Shown here one piece after another: positions 1-7,865 of a stretch of DNA of 9,482 bases (positions are counted from its first letter, which is position 1; each line of letters opens with the position of its first letter). The notes beneath the pieces are model-generated. The model did no database searches and was not told the origin of the DNA. It saw only the letters and a program-made list of their open reading frames with translations. The DNA is from Planctomycetota bacterium (lineage in GTDB: Bacteria; Planctomycetota; Planctomycetia; Pirellulales; Thermoguttaceae), in contig DQVB01000438.1 in assembly GCA_015661985.1 (NCBI GenBank), positions 1 through 9,482 on the forward strand. The letters are read 5' to 3'. The position numbers and the translations under genes are program-made.

Positions 1-1665
1 CGGAAGGGTGCATCGGCCCCAAGGATCAACCGGGAGATCCGCCTGGCCGCCATCCGTTCAGGCCAGGCGATTGACGGGGCGGAACGGCAGCTGTTCATGC
101 TCGTCGAGGCCGGCGTGCCGCCCCACGACGTAGTGACGGCCTTTCTGGAAGGCTACTTGGGTGCGGGGGCCATCGACAAAGCCCAGGTACTGCTGGTCGG
201 ATGGCAGCGTCAGTTCGGGGAGGATCCGCACGTGAAGTACCTGTGGGGCGTGTATTGCCTGAAAATCCAGGCTCCTGAGATGGCGATGACTCGTTTCCAG
301 GAGGCCCTGGAGGCCCAGCCCGCCCATGAGTTGGCTCGAAAGTTGCTGGCCGAGCTGTTCGAGGCCCGGGGGCAATTGGATGAGGCGTTGCGCGAGCAGC
401 TGGAGTACCTGCGGCGAGCCCCGGATAGCGTGGTGGCCCAGGTGGGTGTGGCGCGGACGTTGCGAAAAATGGGATGCCTCGAGGATGCCCGCCACGTGCT
501 GGAGCCGTTGGTCGAAGCGAGCGATCCGGCGGGGATCGTGTGTGCCGAGGTGGCTCAGATCGAACTGGAGAAGGGCGACTACCGCCAGGCGGCCGAATGG
601 TTCGCCCGTGCGGGATTGGAGGGGGAGAGGGATTCCAGCAAACTCTCCGCTGCGGCGATCGCCTTCGCCCTGTCCGGCCAAACCGAGCGCGCCGAGCGGC
701 TCTTCGCCCGCCACGCGGCCGCCACCCACCGCTCGGCCCGAATCCACGATCTGCGCATCCGGCTGGTGATCGATCCCCAGGACCAGCGGGCAGCCGCCGA
801 ACTGCACCGGCTGAGCCGCCAAGCCGAAGAGCCGGGCAACCCTGAGCAGCGCCGGCCTGGCAAGTCAGAGGGCGGCCAATCCGCCGACGAACCACGCGCG
901 CTCTATAACCGCCACTGCACCGCCTGCCACGGCGTCGAGGGCGACGCCACAGGCCCGGCCGCTCGCCATCTCTATCCCCCGCCACGCGACTTCCGTACCG
1001 AAAAGTTCCGGCTCGTCCGCGCCCGAAACGGGGCCCCCACGTCGGAAGACGTCCAACAGGTCACCCGGCGCGGCATGCCGGGCACCTCGATGCCCGCCTT
1101 CGATGAACTGAGCCCAGAAGAGCTGGAGCTGGTGGCCGGGCAGGTCCTCCAGTTCTACCGGGAAGGCGTCCGTGAGCAGCTCACTTCGGCCCTCGAGCAG
1201 GAGGATGCCCCGGTCGATCCCGAGGAGATCAGCGAGATCGTCGAGGCCATCACCACGCCGGACGAATTCGTGGTCGCCCCACGGATCGGACCGCCTGAAT
1301 CGCAGTCGGTCCGCCGAGGTCGCGAGCTTTACCTCGAACTGGGTTGCAACAAATGCCATGGGGACAACGGCATGGGGAGCCCGGATGCCTTCGAGTTCGA
1401 CGAGAAGGGCCGGCCCAGCCGGCCCCGCGACTTGGTGCACGAGCCGTTCAAAGGAGGCGACGAGCCGGAGTCGATCTACCTGCGCATCGTCCTGGGGATG
1501 CCCGGGACTCCCCACCCCGCCACCTGGAACCTGTCCGAAGACGACGTGGTCCATCTGGTGCACTACTGCCAATCGCTTTCCCGCCAGCCGAAGCGGGAAT
1601 TGACCAATCACCAGCATGCCGTCCTGGCCCACAGCCGAGATTATCTGGCGGCCTTCAGTGAGTGA
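1..1665 (+). CDS. TPR-repeat diheme cytochrome c protein (5' partial)
   Basis: The frame is open from base 1 to the TGA at 1663-1665 (554 visible codons), so the start lies upstream; the ATG at 97 is probably internal. Roughly codons 60-260 are alternating amphipathic helices typical of TPR repeats (for example around FQEALEAQP and YRQAAEWFARAG), a protein-interaction scaffold. A charged, low-complexity linker follows (about codons 265-300). Then come two c-type haem sites: HCTACHG (Cys306, Cys309, His310) and GCNKCHG (Cys449, Cys452, His453). Each is followed by a GMPGT segment (Met359, Met500) that could give the distal Met ligand. This implies export and periplasmic haem attachment, but the signal peptide would be outside the window. 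The likely role is electron transfer within a larger respiratory complex; the partner is unknown. It converges on the GH57 gene downstream. The domain call is strong, the specific role is not. Confidence 0.88.
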   Translation, partial: RKGASAPRINREIRLAAIRSGQAIDGAERQLFMLVEAGVPPHDVVTAFLEGYLGAGAIDKAQVLLVGWQRQFGEDPHVKYLWGVYCLKIQAPEMAMTRFQEALEAQPAHELARKLLAELFEARGQLDEALREQLEYLRRAPDSVVAQVGVARTLRKMGCLEDARHVLEPLVEASDPAGIVCAEVAQIELEKGDYRQAAEWFARAGLEGERDSSKLSAAAIAFALSGQTERAERLFARHAAATHRSARIHDLRIRLVIDPQDQRAAAELHRLSRQAEEPGNPEQRRPGKSEGGQSADEPRALYNRHCTACHGVEGDATGPAARHLYPPPRDFRTEKFRLVRARNGAPTSEDVQQVTRRGMPGTSMPAFDELSPEELELVAGQVLQFYREGVREQLTSALEQEDAPVDPEEISEIVEAITTPDEFVVAPRIGPPESQSVRRGRELYLELGCNKCHGDNGMGSPDAFEFDEKGRPSRPRDLVHEPFKGGDEPESIYLRIVLGMPGTPHPATWNLSEDDVVHLVHYCQSLSRQPKRELTNHQHAVLAHSRDYLAAFSE

Positions 1666-1967
1666 CGCAGGCAGCCCGCGCCACGCCGATGTGTAGCCTG
1701 GCTCTCCCCAGCCGGGCTCTGCTGCGGCTCATAGGCGAAACACGCTCGGCTCGCCAGAGCCAACCTGCGAGAGCGGCCGTTGACCCCAACGTTGCAGAAA
1801 GGGAACGCAGGATGGGCGCCCGTCAATCATGGGCCCGACCGGCCACTCCGGCTCGTGCCGTAAAACTCACACTCTGTGACATCTACGATGCCCAGCCCAT
1901 TGAACGTTTTGTCCCACTTACGACGGACAGGAATGTCCATCCTGCGCCGCTGGTTTGCAAGGCTGGG
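1666..1967. other. Convergent intergenic region
   Basis: This 302-bp stretch lies between the convergent stops of the cytochrome gene and the GH57 gene. I find no credible gene: frames that cross it run into the GH57 gene as antisense and resemble nothing. It contains a strong hairpin at 1693-1718 (listed separately) and a weak one at 1925-1938 (GGACA, loop GGAA, TGTCC). No T-rich intrinsic terminator is evident for either gene. Confidence 0.6.
1693..1718 (+). repeat. REP-like GTAG hairpin
   Basis: The stem arms AGCCTGGCT (1695-1703) and AGCCGGGCT (1710-1718) pair over 9 bp with a single G.T wobble around a 6-nt loop, CTCCCC. GTAG occupies 1693-1696 at the 5' foot. It lies 27 bp after the cytochrome gene stop and has no following T run. 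A hairpin preceded by GTAG is the known layout of REP elements. It could equally act as a 3'-end stabilising or termination hairpin for the upstream mRNA. Confidence 0.55.
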
Positions 1968-4136
1968 TCAACTGACCACCGCCACGGCCGGAGACGATTG
2001 GCGGCTTTCGGCCAGGCTGGTGTCCAGGGCCAGTTGCATCGTCACGCTCCACCGGCCCCGGGCGTCGGGGCGCACGACCCAGTGCGGCTGAACGACCACG
2101 GACTGGTGGACCAGCTCGAAGCCGCCCTCCGACTGGCTGACCGTCTCCACAGGCCATGTCCAGAACCCTGTGGGCCGTGACGTCTGGAAGCGGACGTCGA
2201 TCCCCAGCCACTGGTCGCTGAGGCCGAGCGTTTGGACATCTGCCAGGTCGAGCCGTGTGCCGAGGTGGCCCAGGCGGTTGCCGGCCGTGTCGTGGAAGAA
2301 ACGGTCGTCGGCCGCGGCGGGCATACCGGCGAAGTTGAATTCCACGGCAAAACGGAGGATCCGGTCGCGGGGGATCTCTTCCAGCAGGTAGGCGATTTCC
2401 AGCACGGGGCTTGCGGCGCTGAGGGTGACGCCTTTGGTGATCCGCACGGGGATGTCATCGACGTGGCCGTGGCGGGCCAGTTGGATCTGGATGCGATCCG
2501 GATTGCGCCGCACCCGGGCTTGGTAGCTGCCGTGTACGAAATCGCCCCGTTGGACCGCTCCGCCGGCGGCGGCGGTCTCCAGCGTCACGCCCTCGTCATA
2601 GAGGAGGTCGATCAGGCTCTTGCGGGGGTAGCTGTCGTACTGGACGCGCTTGTCCAGGTCTTTCTGTTTGAAGACGACTCGCTCGTGGATGCTGGCGCAG
2701 CCCTCCTCGCCCGCCGACTCGCCCGCCAACACCTTGCGATGGTAGGCTTCCGGCCGGCGGGTCAGGCCGGCCAACAGGTTGTGGCGCACGGCGCGGACGT
2801 CCAACTCGTAGAGCTGTCCGCCCCGATGGGGTGCCAGCAGGGCGACGAGCTTGTCGTTGGCCAGTCGGAGCTCTTGGCGGCCGTCCAGGTCCAGGTCGTT
2901 CGCCTCGGCCTCCACCCACTGCGCGGGCCGGCCTTCGGCCCGATTCAGGTGGCCCTCCGCCGCGATCAGATGGCGATAGACCGCGTTGCGCAGGTGGGGC
3001 AGGTAGATCCCGCCGAAGGCCCCGTGCCAATAGGCACAATTGCATTGGCCCCGGTAGAGATCCCTCTCGGCCTCCCGAACCGCTTCGCCGGCGGCCCCGG
3101 TACGCTTCAGCCGCTCGAGGCGCAGGCTGATGCCCAGCATCCGCGAGTACATCTCGTTGGACTCGGGATACTTGACGTGGAAGTTGCGCCAAAAGCCGCC
3201 CCGCACAAAGGGCCGGAGGGTGGGCCAGCGGGGATCGTGCTCCATTTGCTCGGCCACCTGCTCGTACTCCACCTGGCGCTGGACCGGCAAGGCCCATTCG
3301 GTCATCTCCCGGTAGCTGGCATCGGGCAAGTAAATCTTGCCGGCGGGAGCCACGTGGTCCATCGCCTCGGCCAGGGTGGTCATGTGGATCCAGCCCCGGT
3401 TGGCCGTCAGGGCATCGAAGAACCGCTCCAGCCAGCCGTCGCCGTAAACGTGCTTGTGCGTCTCCGGCCACGTGCCGAACTTCTCGCCATCGTCGCCAAA
3501 GACGATCACCGGGTCGGGATGCTCTTCGGCCATGCGGGCCAGGTAGTCGATCGTTTCCTGGGGGTCACGGAAAGGGATCGCGTAGCGCAGCCGCTCGCTG
3601 CCCGGGAATACGGTCAGCACCCGACCCTGGTCTTCGGTGACGTAGTGTCGATAGAGCTGCTGTTCGGTCAGCCCGGCGCACTTGAAGTGGAAATCATCCA
3701 GGATGGTGTATTGGATACCGGCGTCGGCCAGATCGCGGGTAAAGGACTGCTCCCACACCCTTTCCGGGATCCACATCCCCCGCACGGCGGCGCCGAGCCG
3801 CTCGGCCAGCCAGCGGGAATAGCTTTGGATCTGGCCGCGGCGGTCGTGTGAGGGGATCATGGCCAGGATCGGTTCGTAGAAGGCCCCGCCGATGATCTCG
3901 ATCCGGTCGGAAGCCGCCAGCTCACCCACCCGATCGAGGTAGTCGGGGTGGTTCGCATCGAGCCACTCGGCCAGCGGCCCGCTGATGTGCAGGGCGATTC
4001 TCAGGTTCCCATAGCGACTGAATACCTCGAGGAACGGCCGGTAACTCTCCTGGTAGGCCTGCTCGAAGATGTGTTCGAAGTTTCCGATCGGCTGATGGCT
4101 GTGCAGCGCAAGGACGAAACGGACTGGCTTGGGCAT
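1968..4136 (-). CDS. GH57 4-alpha-glucanotransferase / alpha-amylase
   Basis: This 722-residue protein acts on alpha-1,4-glucans by a retaining mechanism, transferring or hydrolysing glucan chains. Visible GH57 landmarks are HSHQP (residues 12-16), GGAFYEPIL (83-91), GMWIPERVWE (120-129) with the probable nucleophile Glu125, and FGDDGEKFG (213-221) with the probable acid/base Asp at 215/216. A helical middle follows, containing FWRNFHVKYPESNEMY (315-330) and YWHGAFGGIYLPH (369-381). From about residue 410 a beta-rich C-terminal domain matches the layout of Thermococcus-type 4-alpha-glucanotransferase. I chose ATG 4136 because HSHQP then sits near the N-terminus as usual; the longer frame to 4445 adds unrelated residues and overlaps galT. 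No clear Shine-Dalgarno precedes it. It lacks an obvious signal peptide, so it is probably cytoplasmic. It is the last gene of the glycogen cluster, 187 bp after galT. Choosing between transferase and amylase activity needs biochemistry. Confidence 0.92.
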   Translation of the reverse strand: MPKPVRFVLALHSHQPIGNFEHIFEQAYQESYRPFLEVFSRYGNLRIALHISGPLAEWLDANHPDYLDRVGELAASDRIEIIGGAFYEPILAMIPSHDRRGQIQSYSRWLAERLGAAVRGMWIPERVWEQSFTRDLADAGIQYTILDDFHFKCAGLTEQQLYRHYVTEDQGRVLTVFPGSERLRYAIPFRDPQETIDYLARMAEEHPDPVIVFGDDGEKFGTWPETHKHVYGDGWLERFFDALTANRGWIHMTTLAEAMDHVAPAGKIYLPDASYREMTEWALPVQRQVEYEQVAEQMEHDPRWPTLRPFVRGGFWRNFHVKYPESNEMYSRMLGISLRLERLKRTGAAGEAVREAERDLYRGQCNCAYWHGAFGGIYLPHLRNAVYRHLIAAEGHLNRAEGRPAQWVEAEANDLDLDGRQELRLANDKLVALLAPHRGGQLYELDVRAVRHNLLAGLTRRPEAYHRKVLAGESAGEEGCASIHERVVFKQKDLDKRVQYDSYPRKSLIDLLYDEGVTLETAAAGGAVQRGDFVHGSYQARVRRNPDRIQIQLARHGHVDDIPVRITKGVTLSAASPVLEIAYLLEEIPRDRILRFAVEFNFAGMPAAADDRFFHDTAGNRLGHLGTRLDLADVQTLGLSDQWLGIDVRFQTSRPTGFWTWPVETVSQSEGGFELVHQSVVVQPHWVVRPDARGRWSVTMQLALDTSLAESRQSSPAVAVVS

Positions 4137-4199
4137 GGCAAACGAATGGTCTCGTAGGGGCTGGTTTCCAGTTTCAAGGGACGACGATGCGGCGCAATC

Positions 4200-4218
4200 G
4201 GGCGCCGGCCCGGCGCCC
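4200..4218. repeat. Perfect 19-nt GC palindrome upstream of GH57 gene
   Basis: The arms GGGCGCCGG (4200-4208) and CCGGCGCCC (4210-4218) are exact inverted copies around a single C. The palindrome lies in the 187-bp gap between the galT stop and the GH57 start, 64 bp before the latter. It could be an operator, an mRNA hairpin or a weak attenuator; no T run follows on the minus strand. In GC-rich DNA some chance palindromes are expected. Confidence 0.4.
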
Positions 4219-4323
4219 TGGGCTCGAGGCGCCCTCGCACTACCGCCCCCAGCGGCAGGGGGACAACTCACGAGCGGCCCGTAGCGCCGGCTCTGATTTC
4301 TTATTCGGCAACCATCACCCAGT

Positions 4324-5364
4324 TTATCCAGTTCCCCTGGCCGGAACAGTTTCCGATTCCAGTGGATCCAGCTCCACATCGCGCAGAAACCGTGCCGCCT
4401 CTTCAGGAGGAACCGGATTGATGTAAAAACCGGTACCCCACTCAAAACCTGCAGGCCTTGTCACACTGGGCGTGATCTCCAAGTGCCAGTGATAGTGGTT
4501 CAGCTCCTGGACGTCAAAGGGCGCCGTATGGATGATGTAATTATACGCAGGGCGGCCCAGGGCGGCCTCGATCCTCGCGATGGCTTCACGCAGCACGGAG
4601 GCCAACTCTTCCACCCCGTTCTTTTGGATGTTCTCGTAGTGGCTCGAGTGGGCCTTGGGCAGGACCCAGGTTTCGAAGGGAAAGCGGCTGGCGAAGGGGC
4701 AGAACGCCACAAAGCGGGGGGTGTCTAGGACGATACGTTTCTCGGTGGCCAGTTCCTGCTGGATCATGTCGCAATAGATGCAGCGGCCGCGATACTTGTA
4801 GAATTCCAGCGAGCCGGTCATTTCCTCCCAGACGTTGATGGGCACGATGGGCGTGACGATCAATTGGCTGTGGGTATGTTCCAGCGAAGCCCCAGCCTCG
4901 GCCCCCACGTTCTTGAAGATCATGCCGTAGACCAGCCGGGGATCTTTCTTCAGGTCGACCAGCCGATCGCGGTAGACCCAGAGCACTTCCTGCAGCTGGG
5001 GAGGGGACAGGTCCGAGGTGCTCACCAGGTGTTCGGGCGTTTCGATGATCACTTCGTGGGCCCCCACACCCTGCATCATGTCGTAGATCCCCTCCCCCCG
5101 CTTCTCCAGGTTGCCCTCGATCTCCAGGGCGGGGAACTTATTGGGCACCACCCGGACGCGCCAACCGGGGCCGTTGGACTCGGACGAAGGGCTCCGGTAG
5201 GCCATGATCTCGTTGGGCGTCGTCTCTTCGTGGCCTTCACAGAAGGGACAGAAGCGGCCGGCGCGCCGCTGGGGGGTCGTATCAAAGTCATGGGGCCGCC
5301 TGGCCCGGTTGCGGGCCACGATCACCCACCGTCCGACGATCGGGTCTTTTCTCAAATCAGGCAT
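4324..5364 (-). CDS. galT: GalT-family nucleotidyltransferase (HIT superfamily)
   Basis: The protein has 346 residues, about the usual length for galactose-1-phosphate uridylyltransferase. An N-terminal zinc-type pair CPFC (Cys39, Cys42) is followed by GHE. The catalytic segment reads EHTHSQ (162-167), with His165 the probable nucleotidylated histidine. A second conserved block is NHYHWHLEITP (289-299), and the C-terminus has the TGFYINPVPPEEAA signature (311-324). Classical GalT has HPHGQ at the active site; the HxHSQ form here may point to the ADP-glucose phosphorylase-like branch, which moves AMP between ADP-glucose and phosphate. That would fit its place between glgA and a glucanotransferase better than galactose use, since no galK or galE is nearby. 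ATG 5364 is supported by AAGAGG six bases upstream. The family is certain; the nucleotide sugar used is not. Confidence 0.9.
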   Translation of the reverse strand: MPDLRKDPIVGRWVIVARNRARRPHDFDTTPQRRAGRFCPFCEGHEETTPNEIMAYRSPSSESNGPGWRVRVVPNKFPALEIEGNLEKRGEGIYDMMQGVGAHEVIIETPEHLVSTSDLSPPQLQEVLWVYRDRLVDLKKDPRLVYGMIFKNVGAEAGASLEHTHSQLIVTPIVPINVWEEMTGSLEFYKYRGRCIYCDMIQQELATEKRIVLDTPRFVAFCPFASRFPFETWVLPKAHSSHYENIQKNGVEELASVLREAIARIEAALGRPAYNYIIHTAPFDVQELNHYHWHLEITPSVTRPAGFEWGTGFYINPVPPEEAARFLRDVELDPLESETVPARGTG

Positions 5365-5370
5365 GGTTGG

Positions 5371-5376
5371 CCTCTT
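5371..5376 (-). promoter_or_regulatory. Ribosome binding site of the galT gene
   Basis: On the minus strand AAGAGG lies 6 nt before ATG 5364, supporting this start. Confidence 0.5.
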
Positions 5377-5500
5377 GCCAGCTGGCGGTCTTCAGCCGGC
5401 CCGTTACGGGCGCTTGCACCGGCGCCGCTTTGCCACAGACGTCGTTTGATGATGACGCAGCCAGGGCACTCGCCGGGCTGCACAACCCCCCGAAGATGCC

Positions 5501-6238
5501 CTACACGTGCCACATTCTCATCTCGAAATCGGGTGAGGGGACAGCCGTCTCGATGGCCCCTTCGGCCGGGATGCGCTGGACGGTGGTCCGCCGGGTGGAA
5601 AGCTCCACGAAGAAATGGATGGGCTCTCCGGTGCTCACTCCCAGGTCACGGAAGGGAACGGCCAACTCGAAGGTCCGCCCGGCCGCCGCCTCCACGTCGG
5701 CGGCGCGCCCACCTCGGCGTCTGCCCGTCCAGTGGCACGCCGGCCGCCCGGCATCCAGACGATGGACGGTCAGCTCGAACCCCTCGGGCTGGAAGAAAAA
5801 AATCCGCAGCCGATCCGTTTCGCCAAAGCAGCCGCAGAACCGGCCCGCTGAGGCATCCAACCGCAAGTAGAGCCGCCGCAGGTCGAAACCGAAATGGCAT
5901 TCGGCGATCGGCTCTTCGCAGGCCATGGCCATCGCGCCCCGCGGCCCCCGGCACGTGTAACGGCCGGCTTGGATCCACTCGAAGAAAGTCCAGCGTCCGT
6001 CGATCGTTACGTTCAGTAGGCCTGTCGGTTCGGTGTAGGCGATGATCTGGCGCAACAGGCTGGGCAACAGGTTGATGGTGGCATGCAGCTGGGGAAATCG
6101 TTTCAAGAGCATGCCCATGCCCCAATAGTCACGGGTGCCGTGGAGACGCACCCAGGGCATGGGATGCTCGTCGCTCGGTTCGTCCGGATAGTACGGCTGG
6201 TGGTGATGCCACAGGAAGGCCAACGAGATGTCGTGCAT
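5501..6238 (-). CDS. GH57-family protein lacking its catalytic middle
   Basis: This intact 245-codon frame has a good ribosome site (AAGGA, 5 nt before ATG 6238). Residues 1-70 are a typical GH57 N-terminus: strand LAFLWHHHQP with the HQP motif (residues 13-15), then PMPWVRLHGTRDYWGM and TINLLPSLL. Immediately after AYTE (67-70) the sequence jumps to PTGLLNVTIDGR...FFEWIQAGRY, which I recognise as the start of the C-terminal beta domain of the same family, running on to residue 245. The several hundred residues that normally lie between, including the nucleophile Glu and acid/base Asp segments, are absent. The protein is therefore probably not a glycosidase. It could be a decaying gene, a retained glucan-binding remnant, or an assembly collapse. 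It lies between glgA (126 bp) and galT (136 bp). The family call is strong; its present function is unknown. Confidence 0.78.
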   Translation of the reverse strand: MHDISLAFLWHHHQPYYPDEPSDEHPMPWVRLHGTRDYWGMGMLLKRFPQLHATINLLPSLLRQIIAYTEPTGLLNVTIDGRWTFFEWIQAGRYTCRGPRGAMAMACEEPIAECHFGFDLRRLYLRLDASAGRFCGCFGETDRLRIFFFQPEGFELTVHRLDAGRPACHWTGRRRGGRAADVEAAAGRTFELAVPFRDLGVSTGEPIHFFVELSTRRTTVQRIPAEGAIETAVPSPDFEMRMWHV

Positions 6239-6243
6239 GGTTA

Positions 6244-6248
6244 TCCTT
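6244..6248 (-). promoter_or_regulatory. Ribosome binding site of the shortened GH57 gene
   Basis: AAGGA on the minus strand, 5 nt before ATG 6238, fixes the start and shows that the translation signal of the deleted gene is still intact. Confidence 0.55.
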
Positions 6249-6364
6249 CGCTCAGCCGCAGGCTGGGTGATCCGACCAGGACAGAGAGCCTGCGGGGGTG
6301 CGAAAACCTCCCGCGATCTGTGGTGCAGGCAGGCACACGGCGGCCCCGGCCGGCGGACCGGTGT

Positions 6365-7852
6365 TCATGGCGCCTCAGGGCTGGTTAGGCGCCGGATCGT
6401 GGCTTCGTACAGCGTGACATATTCTTTGGCGCTTCGCGACCATGACCAATCCTGGCGCATGCCTGTTTGTACCAGTTGCGACCAGATATCCGGCCGCCGA
6501 TAGGTATCGTAGGCGCGATGCAGGGTTTCATCCAGGGCCTGGGGGGTGTCTTCGCGGAAACTGAACCCGTTGGCCGTACCGAGGGCCAGCGTTTCCTGGT
6601 TGACGTCCACGATGGTATCGGCCAACCCCCCCGTTTGACGCACCACGGGAACCGTGCCGTAACGTAGGCTGTACAACTGGTTCAATCCGCACGGCTCGTA
6701 GCGGCTGGGCATGACGAACAGGTCCGCCCCCGCCTCGATGCGATGCGCCAGTGGATCGGAAAAACCGATCCGGCAGGCTATCCGCTTCGGATAGCGGGCA
6801 GCCAATTGCGTGAGTTGCCGTTGCAGCTTCGGGTCTCCCGTTCCCAGGATCACCCATTGCATGTCCGAGTCGGCAGCCCAATGGGGAAGGATGTCGGCCA
6901 CGATGTCCAGCCCCTTCTGGCGATCCAGACGGCTGATGATGCCGGCCAGCGGCACGTCGCTTCGCCGCGGCAAACCCGTTTCCTCCTGCAAGGCGGCCTT
7001 GCACCGCGCCTTGCCTTGGCTGACCGTCTCGGCCGTGTAGTGTGCCGCCAGGTGTGGATCGGTGGCCGGGTTCCAGACCGTCGTGTCAATGCCATTCAGA
7101 ATGCCGCAGAGCACGTCCCGGCGGTACTGCAACACGCCGTGCAGCCCCGCGCCGAATTGCGGCGTCTGGATCTCCTCGGCGTATCGCGGGCTGACCGTGT
7201 TGATCGAGTCAGCGAAGACGATCCCTGTTTTCAACAGATTGAGTTTGCCGAAGAACTCCATCTGGTGCCAGTTGAAATGGCGCCAATCCAGGCCCGTCAG
7301 AAGCATGTCCCAGTGCCAGAACTGGCCCTGGTAGGCGATGTTGTGGATCGTGAACAAACAGGCGACCTGCCGGTAGCGAGGCACCTTCTGGTATTCGATC
7401 TTCAGGTACGCTGGGACCAAACCGGTTTGCCAATCGTTGGCGTGAATGAGGTCCACCTCCAGCTCCAAGAGCCGGATGGCCTCCAACACGGCGCGGCTGA
7501 AAAACACGAACCGCTCGCAGTTGTCCGAATAGTCCTTGCCGCCCTCGCCGTACAACCCCTCCCGGTCGTAGTACTCGTCCTGGCGCACCACATAAACGGG
7601 CACTTCGCTCCCCGGAAGCCGGCCCCGCAGCAGATGGCCCGCCATCGTTTTGCTGCCCACGGGGATCACGAAATCGATCCCCAACGGCTCAAGGGACATC
7701 CCGCATGACCACGCCTGGCGATAACCCGGCACGATCACCGCCGGCTGGTGCCCCAGCTGGGCCAAGGCCACCGGCAACGCGCCACACACGTCGGCCAGTC
7801 CACCCGTCTTGGCATAGGGAACCACCTCACTGGTCGCTATCAAAATCCTCAC
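6365..7852 (-). CDS. glgA: Glycogen synthase (GT5)
   Basis: GlgA transfers glucose from a nucleotide sugar, usually ADP-glucose in bacteria, to the non-reducing end of alpha-1,4-glucan in the cytoplasm. The protein is 495 residues from the GTG at 7852, close to the usual 480-490. Visible motifs are KTGGLADV (15-22; Lys15 binds the sugar nucleotide in the E. coli enzyme), HANDWQTG (137-144), FTIHNIAYQG (167-176), NGIDTTVWNP (253-262), SRLDRQKG (307-314) and PSRYEPCGLNQ (382-392) with the conserved Glu386. I prefer GTG 7852 because the protein then begins MRILIATSE like its family and GGAG lies 9 nt upstream. A second GTG at 7873 would add 7 residues. The ATG at 7969 would add a non-homologous Arg/Gly-rich leader. 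It is the first gene of the glycogen cluster. Confidence 0.95.
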   Translation of the reverse strand: MRILIATSEVVPYAKTGGLADVCGALPVALAQLGHQPAVIVPGYRQAWSCGMSLEPLGIDFVIPVGSKTMAGHLLRGRLPGSEVPVYVVRQDEYYDREGLYGEGGKDYSDNCERFVFFSRAVLEAIRLLELEVDLIHANDWQTGLVPAYLKIEYQKVPRYRQVACLFTIHNIAYQGQFWHWDMLLTGLDWRHFNWHQMEFFGKLNLLKTGIVFADSINTVSPRYAEEIQTPQFGAGLHGVLQYRRDVLCGILNGIDTTVWNPATDPHLAAHYTAETVSQGKARCKAALQEETGLPRRSDVPLAGIISRLDRQKGLDIVADILPHWAADSDMQWVILGTGDPKLQRQLTQLAARYPKRIACRIGFSDPLAHRIEAGADLFVMPSRYEPCGLNQLYSLRYGTVPVVRQTGGLADTIVDVNQETLALGTANGFSFREDTPQALDETLHRAYDTYRRPDIWSQLVQTGMRQDWSWSRSAKEYVTLYEATIRRLTSPEAP

Positions 7853-7861
7853 CGGACTCGT

Positions 7862-7865
7862 CTCC
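7862..7865 (-). promoter_or_regulatory. Ribosome binding site choosing the glgA GTG start
   Basis: GGAG on the minus strand ends 9 nt before the GTG at 7852. It favours that start over the in-frame GTG at 7873. Confidence 0.45.

Noticed and set aside
865..1632. A 255-codon minus-strand frame opposite the cytochrome domain
   Set aside because: The plus strand encodes clear CxxCH haem motifs here; the antisense product has no recognisable domain.
1662..2180. A 172-codon plus-strand frame starting at the cytochrome gene stop
   Set aside because: It runs through the hairpin-bearing gap and into the GH57 gene in antisense, and the product resembles no protein family.
2232..3851. A 539-codon plus-strand open frame antisense to the GH57 gene
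   Set aside because: It lies wholly opposite a well-conserved GH57 coding sequence; its His/Gly/Val/Gln-rich product resembles no family and is the expected by-product of GC-rich codon bias.
4154..4171. A further GTAG plus hairpin (GTAG, then CTGG TTT CCAG)
   Set aside because: The stem is only 4 bp, too short to separate from chance in this sequence.
4137..4445. N-terminal extension of the GH57 glucanotransferase
   Set aside because: The added residues overlap the end of galT, include the GC palindrome, and place the HSHQP motif far too deep.
5399..5411. Hairpin GCCCG TTA CGGGC between the shortened GH57 gene and galT
   Set aside because: A 5-bp stem without a T run is not enough to call a terminator.
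4864..6045. A 393-codon plus-strand frame spanning galT and the shortened GH57 gene
   Set aside because: It crosses two recognisable genes and their gap on the opposite strand, and most of it is low-complexity Arg/Pro/Ser sequence.
6743..7708. A 321-codon plus-strand frame opposite glgA
   Set aside because: glgA on the minus strand is unmistakable; this is an antisense shadow.
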